From Bacillota bacterium (lineage in GTDB: Bacteria; Bacillota_A; Clostridia; Peptostreptococcales; Anaerovoracaceae), in the NCBI GenBank assembly GCA_017438085.1, contig JAFRWH010000318.1:1-20332 (forward strand): a stretch of 20,332 bases of DNA. The letters are read 5' to 3'. The notes below the pieces were generated by a model. The model made no database searches. It saw only the letters and a program-made list of their open reading frames with translations, and was not told where the DNA came from. The position numbers and the translations under genes are program-made. Below, one piece after another: positions 14,171 to 20,332 of this stretch. The stretch's first letter is position 1. The number at the start of each line of letters is the position of its first letter.

Positions 14171-14476
14171 TCAAGGCCTTTTGAGTGATTGTTCCATTTC
14201 TGCTTTAGGCGTGAATGTGACATTTAAAACCATACCCATACCATCTGCCAGTCTCTGAAGAAGTTTAATGCTGGGGTTTCTTGTTCCATGCTCAAGACGG
14301 CTGATTTCTGCCTGGGCTATGCCGGTCCTTTCGGAAAGCTCCTTCTGCGTCAGATTCTGCGATGTTCTTGCATCGATTATTGCCCTGATAATATTCATTT
14401 CAGGCTGAATCTCCTGATATGCTTTCGCAAATTCGGGATCCTTCATCTGTTTGGCAAGATAATCTTTAAACTCCAT
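14171..14476 (-). CDS. HigA-type antitoxin with XRE helix-turn-helix
   Basis: A 101-residue DNA-binding antitoxin. The Cro/CI-type helix-turn-helix lies at about residues 41-63 (NLTQKELSERTGIAQAEISRL), followed by EHGTRNPSIKLLQRLADGMG, the standard end of an XRE domain. The N-terminal 35 residues (FKDYLAKQMKDPEFAKAYQ) are the extension common in HigA-like antitoxins paired with Gp49-type toxins. The start is ATG at 14476 behind AGGGGGTG. The toxin gene ends 11 bases inside this gene, so the two are coupled, in the toxin-first order of HigBA. It should neutralise the toxin and repress the operon, most likely at the palindrome in the promoter. Confidence 0.88.
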   Translation of the reverse strand: MEFKDYLAKQMKDPEFAKAYQEIQPEMNIIRAIIDARTSQNLTQKELSERTGIAQAEISRLEHGTRNPSIKLLQRLADGMGMVLNVTFTPKAEMEQSLKRP

Positions 14477-14858
14477 ACTTTTCACCCCCTGTTTCCCGTA
14501 TTAACGAACTCTCCTGAATCTGTCTTCTTATCCAGTCTGCACGTCTTTTCTTTGCTGTTATAATTTCAGATTTAGGCGTTTTCTGTGTCTTCTTAACAAA
14601 CCCATTAGTCACTACGATTTGCTTCCCGTAATAGAAGAAGTACAGTGCACGTGTTATATTATTTCCAAGTATACACCTTAATTCATAAATACCGTCTGCA
14701 ACAGGTGCAGAATACGGTTCACGCAAAGAATTCCCTTTTTCATGCAGCAATACAAGCAGTCCAGACAATTTCGCCCGCATTTTTGGTTCAAGCGAATCGA
14801 GAAAATCCGAAACCGGCTGTTTACCGTTTTCCGTTTCATACAATATGATCTTATACAC
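14466..14858 (-). CDS. HigB/RelE-type toxin (phage Gp49-like family)
   Basis: A 130-residue protein of the RelE/HigB superfamily, predicted to be a ribosome-dependent mRNA endonuclease that slows translation when the antitoxin is lost. Seen: an N-terminal IILYETENGKQPVSDFLDSL, then GIYELRCILGNNITRALYFFYYG, IVVTNGFVKKTQKTP and EIITAKKRRADW, which is the signature of the Gp49-like group. The start is GTG at 14858, five bases behind a perfect AAAGGAG; the frame is open about 47 codons further but crosses the promoter and shows no conserved sequence. It is first in the operon and overlaps the antitoxin gene. No truncation or frameshift was seen, so the module looks intact. Confidence 0.87.
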   Translation of the reverse strand: MYKIILYETENGKQPVSDFLDSLEPKMRAKLSGLLVLLHEKGNSLREPYSAPVADGIYELRCILGNNITRALYFFYYGKQIVVTNGFVKKTQKTPKSEIITAKKRRADWIRRQIQESSLIRETGGEKYGV

Positions 14859-14863
14859 TAATT

Positions 14864-14870
14864 CTCCTTT
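14864..14870 (-). promoter_or_regulatory. Ribosome binding site fixing the GTG start of the toxin
   Basis: AAAGGAG on the minus strand lies 5 bases before GTG at 14858. It rules out the longer reading that would run across the promoter. Confidence 0.7.
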
Positions 14871-14903
14871 CCCGGAGATCAGCGTCTGTCGTTTAGCAAG
14901 GCC

Positions 14904-14932
14904 AGTATATGAGATATATCTCAATTTGTCAA
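14904..14932 (-). promoter_or_regulatory. Near-consensus promoter of the toxin-antitoxin operon
   Basis: Minus-strand TTGACA (perfect -35, 14927-14932), 17-base spacer, TATACT (-10, 14904-14909). Such a strong promoter fits an operon that represses itself. The start would be near 14897. Confidence 0.85.
14910..14923. promoter_or_regulatory. Perfect 14-base palindrome, candidate antitoxin operator
   Basis: TGAGATATATCTCA lies wholly inside the -35/-10 spacer, directly against the -10. A dimeric XRE antitoxin bound here would exclude RNA polymerase. Confidence 0.7.
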
Positions 14933-14960
14933 GCGTGATTTTACCTTGATAAAAGCACAC

Positions 14961-14988
14961 AAAAACCGGGACTGAAGCCCAGTCCCGG
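14961..14988 (-). terminator. Rho-independent terminator of the exonuclease-helicase gene
   Basis: Nine-base perfect stem CCGGGACTG (14966-14974) / CAGTCCCGG (14980-14988), loop AAGCC, followed on the minus strand by TTTTTGTG. It begins 20 bases after the stop at 15008 and separates that gene from the toxin-antitoxin operon. Confidence 0.9.
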
Positions 14989-15007
14989 ACACTATTCACA
15001 GCTTATA

Positions 15008-18000
15008 TTACATATTCACATCCCTTATGAGCTGGACATCAGGCAGTACAATAGGTATCTCTGGATATTCCTTACCATCGCTCTGCTTTTTCCATAAAAC
15101 AACAAAACGAATCTTGGCGGAATAGACCCGATAGCCTTTGGCATTTAGTTTTTCAAGTCGACTCATGAATGACTTTGAAAATGTACCCACTCTGACTATC
15201 TTGCCTCCGGACCATGCATAAAAGCCATTTTCCTTCACTGCCAGCTTTTCTCCTGGCAGAAGGTTTGCCGTAACTGAAACCGTGCTAAAAAACTGATCCA
15301 GATAAATGTCCGTATGATCAAGCTGCAGAGTGATTTCTGCCGGATCCTGATACAGTTTTTTATCATCAGAATGATATACTCCGGGAATGTTAATATAACG
15401 GAAATCATTATTGTTGTAGTGTACATGAAGCGCACTCTTTGCCCTTGTCATGCCCACATAAACCTGATGCTTTACCTTATCCGTACGGTCATCCACTTTG
15501 TTCAGCAGCATGTAAACACTATCGAACTCGCGGCCTTTTGACTTGTGTATCGTTGATACAAGCACAGTCCCCTGCCTGATTTCTGCAAAATCCTCTAGCT
15601 TTGATTCCCTGATGAATATCTCCAGATCCGACAGATATTTAGTCGGATATGCCTCTTCAAATGAAAGCATCAGCTGCTGGCAGGTATCATAGTTTGAACT
15701 ATGCTCAAACCGCTCTTTCATCGCGGCTTTAGCAGAATCCCAAAGATCTTCACTGATAACAGGGGATTTAGCACGACCCTTGATATAGTCGACCAGATAT
15801 CTGAGCTCTAACATCTGATACAAGTCAAATTTATTCAATGTCTGAATCAGCTTTGCAGGTATGTTCTTCCGCCTGAGAAGGCCAAGCGCCATCAAGGCTT
15901 CTTCATTAGTGTTCGTAAGGATACTAACAGTTCCGGAGTTGTCATAATAGCTTTCAAGATCGTTTACCAATGCTTCAACGAAATTACTGCCATGATGGCG
16001 GATGAAGAATACCACGCCCCGGTCTTTTCTGACAGCCGAGATAGGAAGATCTTTCATCCTCTTTTGCATTCCCTGTGCATAAGTATTTGCCAGCGAAACT
16101 ATCTCCGGACAACTCCTGTAGTTATCCACCAGCTGATACAGCCTTGCATTATACTTAGTCAGCAGAGAATTCATATATTCCGAGCTTGAACCTCTGAATT
16201 CATAAATATTCTGGTCATCGTCTCCTACAGCGATAACCCTCAGATCCTCATTATGTGCAATGAGAGCTTCTACAAGGGAGAATTCATTGGCATCCATGTC
16301 CTGTGCCTCATCGATAACCAGTACTTTCTTTGTTATCTTTTCAGGCTCGACCTCGCCATCGTTAATGTACGCAGTCGCATCCTTTACCACATCCTCTGCA
16401 TCTTCAAGCTTTCCTATCTTTCCAAGCAGATCGAAGCAGTATGAATGAAATGTCTTCACATCCACGCGCTTTGATGCATTGCCGATAAGCTCATGAAGCC
16501 GCATTTTGAATTCTGTTGCCGCCGCCCTTGAAAAAGTAAGCATCAGAAGCTGCTCATGCTTCACATCCTCCAAAAGCAGCAGTGAGGCCAACTTATGAAC
16601 CAGAACTTTTGTCTTACCGCTTCCGGGGCCGGCAGCCACAACAATATACTGGGAGTCATGATCGTCTATGATCTGCCGCTGGACCTGAGACAGTTCATCA
16701 AACAGCTGCTTGTATTTTTCCGGTGTGATATTTCTGTTGATATCCTTTGCTTCTTCGCCCTTGAAATACTTCTGAAGGAAAGCTCTGTATTCCATCTGGA
16801 AGTAATCAGCAACATATTGCAGCGCCGCGTCATAATCCTGAACCATCAGATTGGCATATTTCCCAACAATATGGATCTGTTGTATACGCTGTTTGTAGAA
16901 CTCATCCAGTTGCCTGTAATCGTCCTTTTTATATTGAATTGCGTTGTTCAGTTCTTTCCTGTGGATCTCCATGCCGTTGTAAATTACAAGAAAACCGCCC
17001 TCGATTTTCATGGCGCCTATTTTGGACAGGTAAAGCAATGCATCTTCTATATCAGACAAAGTTAGCGGCGTTTGACCAAGAGAGCCTTCAACGGCTTTAT
17101 ACCCTTCATATAATTCCACTATTGAAAAACCAACAGGTTTTTCAGCTGAAGTGCTTTTCCTGTCTACACGACCATATAGTGTATCAATAATGTAGCTGCA
17201 TATATCCAGCCGTCTGCTGGCTTTCGCTTTAAGGATCCTTGCCGGCTCCACAGGCATAAGATATGTGCTGCCATTCTCAGCATCCTCGACCTTTTCGAGA
17301 TACTTCTTTATGGTGAGATAGTAAAACAGAGTTTTGATATTTTTGACACTTGACTGAATTCCCGCTTTCAGCGCTTCGTCGTTCAGCTCTTTATAGTTGG
17401 CTTTAAAACCCTCCTCCGGGATTTTGCTTAGGAGGAAAAATTCCAGATTACTGAAACGTTTTAAGATCATATTTGATCTGTTCTGCGTATCACCATCCAT
17501 GATAAATGCCGACATGTCCTGCTCATCAGCAAGCAAGCGTTCCTGTCGCATTAAATTGATGGATTCCACAACTTCTGCTTTTGTCAGCCCCAGTCTGTCA
17601 GCTATATAGTCGACCCGGCTTTCAGCATCATCATTCCCTGCATTTGCTCTGCTTCGCGTTGCAACAAGCATTGACAGAATTCGACGGGCTTTTTCTCGGT
17701 CGCTTCCTGAAATAACACTTGACTTATTGATTCTGGCTGATGCTTCAACCATGTTCCGTGTAAGAATACTTGTAGCATATACTCTTGGGACATTCTGTCC
17801 ACGGACAACGTAACCGGCATATTCAAGAGCATTAATTGCCGCCCTTACAAGTGTTTCAGTCTGGGCATTATCTTCCCATCCCGCCTGCCTTGCAATTTCA
17901 AGAGCCGAGCAGGAAACAACAGGTCTCTGCCTTGTCAGATCCTTAATTGCTTTCCAGACTTGCTGGATCTCGCCTATGCTAAGTTTAGTCTGATTAAGAA

Positions 18001-19816
18001 GCAGGAAATGTTTATCCAGGTCACCATTGTTGTAAAGCACATAGCAATCTGCTTCTAAAGAAGGATCTCTTCCAGCCCGGCCGGCTTCCTGAACGTAGTT
18101 CTCCAAAGAATCTGAGATATCGTAGTGTATGACAAGTCTGACATCTTTCTTATCCACGCCCATTCCAAAGGCTGAAGTGGCAACGATTATCCGGACTCTG
18201 TTCTCAATAAAATCTTCCTGTGTCCTGATTTTATCATCCGGCTCCATACCGGCATGATAAGGTAATGCAGTAAAGCCATCCTTCGTAAGCCGCTCTGCAA
18301 GCTTTTCTGCTCTGGCCCTTCTTGATACATATACAATAGTCGGGCAGTTTTTAACTTCAATGAGATTTCTGAGCGTTCTGTACTTGCTGTCGTCTGTTTC
18401 CTCAAACATAACGGAATAATGGAGGTTCTCCCGCTCTGCAGCGGTGGTAAACAGCTCCAGATTGACCCCGAGCTCAGCTCTGAAGTAATCCCGTATATCC
18501 GATATTACTTTCTGTTTTGCTGTAGCGGTAAAACATGATACCGGAATCGGTTCCTGAGAAGCCTTCTTTTCCTGCAGTCTTCTGATAAACTTTCCGATAT
18601 AAAGATAATCTACACGAAAATCCTGACCCCAGGCAGAAAAACAGTGCGCTTCGTCAATTACAAAACGTACGATATTCCTGGATATAAGCAGTTTTTCTAT
18701 GGTTCTTGATCGAAGGGATTCCGGAGATATATACAGAAGAGATGCGGTGCCGTTCATTACAAGCTCAACAGCCTGTTTGCGTTCAATGGGGTCAAGAAGT
18801 CCATTGATCGTGACGGCATTTACGATACCATGTCCGGCCAGGTTATCCACCTGATCCTTCATTAAGGACTGAAGTGGGGAAATAACTACTGTCAGACCTT
18901 TGGTTGTCTCACCAGCCATCAGTGCCGGCAACTGGAATGTGACACTCTTGCCACCACCGGTGGGAAATACGGCAAGAAGCGATTTCCCTTCAACTGCAGC
19001 TCTCGCTGCCATCTCCTGTAAAGGTTCACCATTATATTTACGGAAACTGTCAAACCCAAAAATATGCTTTAATCCCGCATTTACATCAAAAGTCGAGCGA
19101 CAGTAAGCACAGTTGGGATCGTTACATGGAGTGTTTCTGAGTAAATTAAGTATATAATCCAGTTTTGGATAGTTCTTCAGCAGCCAGGGAGGTGTTATTG
19201 AATACCGATCATCTGCATTTATAAGAGCCAATGCAAACGCAAGTTCAACTGGATTATTGCTAAGCAGACTTCTTATGTCTGTATTTTCACAGATTTTGCC
19301 GCTGAATGTTCGTTTGATTAAAGATACTATCCCTATAGAGAACGGACGGTAATTAAGATAATCAAAAAAGCCCTTAAACTCTTCTTTATCAGAAAGGAGT
19401 ACGCAAAATATGCGTTTAAGGGCAGAGTTCAAACTATTAAATGCATTAACTTCGTCAGCAAATAACTCCATGGCTCGCTGACTGTCATTCAATGGATTAT
19501 TCAGCTGCTCTACCAGAAGCTTGTCATCCTTTACAAGTTTATGGTAAGGGCGTTTAGGGAACAATAACGGGGACAGATACAAAGTATCTATTACTTTCAA
19601 GCTTATCGTGCTGTCAGTCCATTTCTCAATGTATGGTAAATCAAATCTTAAAACATTATGCCCGCAAATATATTCACTGCTCCGGATAAAGGAAGCAAAT
19701 TCCTTGGGGTTTTTCGTGTGTAGAACAGATCCATCAAAACGGCATGCGCCTGCATCATGCACACGCTGATCCTTTACCCCCACTTCAGTATCGACAAATA
19801 CTATATTTTCGAACAT
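15008..19816 (-). CDS. Triple-domain DNA enzyme: DEDD exonuclease - RecQ helicase - UvrD/Rep helicase
   Basis: One 1602-residue chain. Residues 1-130: DnaQ-like 3'-5' exonuclease with VDTE (Asp9, Glu11), GHNVLRFD (Asp59) and NDSQRAMEL (Asp111). A cysteine cluster (C231, C236, C239) follows. Residues 260-600: SF2 RecQ-type helicase with TGGGKS (286-291), DEAH (388-391), FTATA (429-433), ATSAFGMGVDKK (from 546) and QEAGRAGRD (576-584). The four-cysteine zinc module normally behind a RecQ core is not seen. Residues 600-1040: winged-helix-like and helical linker. Residues 1040-1480: SF1 UvrD/Rep helicase with AAGPGSGKT (1061-1069), VIDEAQD (1167-1173), VGDDDQNIYEFRGS (from 1197), TIHKSKGREFD (from 1422) and VYVGMTRAK (1452-1460). 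The last 120 residues are an unassigned beta-rich domain. All three active sites look intact. The ribosome binding site is weak. Role in DNA repair or defence is inference. Confidence 0.92.
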   Translation of the reverse strand: MFENIVFVDTEVGVKDQRVHDAGACRFDGSVLHTKNPKEFASFIRSSEYICGHNVLRFDLPYIEKWTDSTISLKVIDTLYLSPLLFPKRPYHKLVKDDKLLVEQLNNPLNDSQRAMELFADEVNAFNSLNSALKRIFCVLLSDKEEFKGFFDYLNYRPFSIGIVSLIKRTFSGKICENTDIRSLLSNNPVELAFALALINADDRYSITPPWLLKNYPKLDYILNLLRNTPCNDPNCAYCRSTFDVNAGLKHIFGFDSFRKYNGEPLQEMAARAAVEGKSLLAVFPTGGGKSVTFQLPALMAGETTKGLTVVISPLQSLMKDQVDNLAGHGIVNAVTINGLLDPIERKQAVELVMNGTASLLYISPESLRSRTIEKLLISRNIVRFVIDEAHCFSAWGQDFRVDYLYIGKFIRRLQEKKASQEPIPVSCFTATAKQKVISDIRDYFRAELGVNLELFTTAAERENLHYSVMFEETDDSKYRTLRNLIEVKNCPTIVYVSRRARAEKLAERLTKDGFTALPYHAGMEPDDKIRTQEDFIENRVRIIVATSAFGMGVDKKDVRLVIHYDISDSLENYVQEAGRAGRDPSLEADCYVLYNNGDLDKHFLLLNQTKLSIGEIQQVWKAIKDLTRQRPVVSCSALEIARQAGWEDNAQTETLVRAAINALEYAGYVVRGQNVPRVYATSILTRNMVEASARINKSSVISGSDREKARRILSMLVATRSRANAGNDDAESRVDYIADRLGLTKAEVVESINLMRQERLLADEQDMSAFIMDGDTQNRSNMILKRFSNLEFFLLSKIPEEGFKANYKELNDEALKAGIQSSVKNIKTLFYYLTIKKYLEKVEDAENGSTYLMPVEPARILKAKASRRLDICSYIIDTLYGRVDRKSTSAEKPVGFSIVELYEGYKAVEGSLGQTPLTLSDIEDALLYLSKIGAMKIEGGFLVIYNGMEIHRKELNNAIQYKKDDYRQLDEFYKQRIQQIHIVGKYANLMVQDYDAALQYVADYFQMEYRAFLQKYFKGEEAKDINRNITPEKYKQLFDELSQVQRQIIDDHDSQYIVVAAGPGSGKTKVLVHKLASLLLLEDVKHEQLLMLTFSRAAATEFKMRLHELIGNASKRVDVKTFHSYCFDLLGKIGKLEDAEDVVKDATAYINDGEVEPEKITKKVLVIDEAQDMDANEFSLVEALIAHNEDLRVIAVGDDDQNIYEFRGSSSEYMNSLLTKYNARLYQLVDNYRSCPEIVSLANTYAQGMQKRMKDLPISAVRKDRGVVFFIRHHGSNFVEALVNDLESYYDNSGTVSILTNTNEEALMALGLLRRKNIPAKLIQTLNKFDLYQMLELRYLVDYIKGRAKSPVISEDLWDSAKAAMKERFEHSSNYDTCQQLMLSFEEAYPTKYLSDLEIFIRESKLEDFAEIRQGTVLVSTIHKSKGREFDSVYMLLNKVDDRTDKVKHQVYVGMTRAKSALHVHYNNNDFRYINIPGVYHSDDKKLYQDPAEITLQLDHTDIYLDQFFSTVSVTANLLPGEKLAVKENGFYAWSGGKIVRVGTFSKSFMSRLEKLNAKGYRVYSAKIRFVVLWKKQSDGKEYPEIPIVLPDVQLIRDVNM

Positions 19817-19852
19817 TCTGCTTTCTATACCTCGATTCTCTTCCTAATAGAG

Positions 19853-19878
19853 AGTTTATCACATTCGAGTTGTTTATC
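19853..19878 (-). promoter_or_regulatory. Weak candidate promoter and direct repeat before the exonuclease-helicase gene
   Basis: GTTTATC occurs twice on plus (19854-19860 and 19872-19878), 18 bases apart. The nearer copy overlaps a minus-strand extended -10, TGATAAACT (19853-19861). No -35 was found. The 156-base interval 19817-19972 shows nothing else I can support, and no clear terminator for the HD gene. Confidence 0.28.
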
Positions 19879-19972
19879 CCAGTGCTTTTCGATTGGGCTT
19901 TATGGACACAATAAACTTATATCCGAAATGTAGTATCATGCTCTATTGATTCTTTGATTGGCTTCTTTTTTG

Positions 19973-20332
19973 CTATACCTTCAGGGATCCTTTTTCTATG
20001 TTTTCCTGAAGTATCTTATCGGTGATCTCGTATAGGCGGGCAGAGCCGAGGGCGGTCTTTTTCTGGCGCTCGTAGACTGGTGCTGCGGAGACGCCGTGGG
20101 CTATCCAGTCGGTGCCGCCGTTGCTGTTGTTGAGGATCAGAGGCTGCAGATTGTCCATGGCATGGGCGAACTTTGCCTCGGGGGTCTCGAAGGCCTCGAA
20201 TTCGTCGAACAGGGCTTTCAGCTCTTCCCCTTGGTCATCCGGCAGCAGGCCAAAGATCCTGTCGCGGGCTGCGTCCTCCCTGGCCTTCTTGGTCTTCTGG
20301 CTCTCGAAATCGTAGGCGTAGGTGTCGCCCGC
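19973..20332 (-). CDS. HD-domain hydrolase (COG1896, YfbR-like 5'-deoxynucleotidase family), 5' part outside window
   Basis: The C-terminal 119 residues of an HD-superfamily phosphohydrolase; the gene begins beyond the right edge. Seen: AGDTYAYDFES with the family's conserved Asp-x-Tyr, KAREDAARDRIFGLLPDDQ, the LFDEFEAFETPEAKFAHAMDN helix pair, and LQPLILN followed by GGTDWIAHGVS. These are typical of the COG1896 group, which includes deoxyribonucleoside 5'-monophosphatases. The HD metal-binding histidines would lie upstream, so activity cannot be confirmed. The sequence is clearly GC-richer than the neighbouring helicase gene (40 of 60 bases G or C in the line at 20041), which marks a compositional boundary near 19970. 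Confidence 0.85.
   Translation of the reverse strand, partial: AGDTYAYDFESQKTKKAREDAARDRIFGLLPDDQGEELKALFDEFEAFETPEAKFAHAMDNLQPLILNNSNGGTDWIAHGVSAAPVYERQKKTALGSARLYEITDKILQENIEKGSLKV

Noticed and set aside
14859..14999. Longer N-terminus of the toxin
   Set aside because: It would include the perfect TTGACA/TATACT promoter and the palindrome; GTG at 14858 has an ideal ribosome binding site.
19973..20332. HD-domain gene as part of the defence islet
   Set aside because: It is GC-rich and belongs to a common housekeeping nucleotidase family; nothing links it to the helicase gene except position.

Overview
The window looks like a chromosomal segment of a low-to-mid GC Gram-positive anaerobe, most likely a member of the Clostridia (Firmicutes). 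The reasons are the gene families present (DUF1934, Hsp33, TIR proteins of Firmicutes type, rpsF-ssb-rpsR order), the strong purine-rich ribosome binding sites, and the use of TTG and GTG starts. I cannot name the genus. Almost every gene lies on the minus strand. Only ispE and a LysR-type regulator are on plus. No rRNA, tRNA, insertion sequence or CRISPR array was seen, and no stretch longer than about 175 bases lacks a gene.

Layout from left to right. At 1-1935 there is a minus-strand operon hslO - DUF1934 gene - S41 (CtpA-like) protease, the last cut by the window edge. It is divergent from ispE (isoprenoid precursor synthesis), which ends at a clean hairpin terminator. At 3084-7199 a two-gene operon carries a large TIR / membrane anchor / beta-propeller protein and, only 3 bases behind it, prmA (ribosomal protein L11 methyltransferase). 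At 7371-9509 there is one ORF that joins a PatB/MalY-type PLP-dependent C-S lyase to a sugar-phosphate nucleotidyltransferase. At 9683-10831 a pair of hypothetical genes follows: a conserved 174-residue protein and a 200-residue protein with a zinc ribbon and a tail anchor. At 10955-12861 an EamA/DMT transporter and a LysR-type regulator are divergent, with an operator layout that fits textbook LysR control of the transporter.

At 12993-14037 lies the housekeeping operon rpsF-ssb-rpsR, with a strong promoter and a structured leader. Beyond it, 14171-19816 is visibly AT-richer. It holds a toxin-antitoxin pair with a near-consensus promoter and a perfect palindrome inside the promoter spacer, followed (in coordinates) by a 1602-residue protein that joins a DnaQ-like exonuclease, a RecQ-type helicase and a UvrD/Rep-type helicase in one chain. 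This block reads as an accessory islet placed between the rpsF operon and a higher-GC HD-domain nucleotidase gene, which is cut by the right edge.

The candidates for something less described are the TIR/propeller protein coupled to prmA, the PLP enzyme - nucleotidyltransferase fusion, the exonuclease-RecQ-UvrD fusion in its AT-rich islet, and the zinc-ribbon/tail-anchor protein with its partner. Roles in defence or genome maintenance are inferences from domain content; nothing in the sequence proves them.
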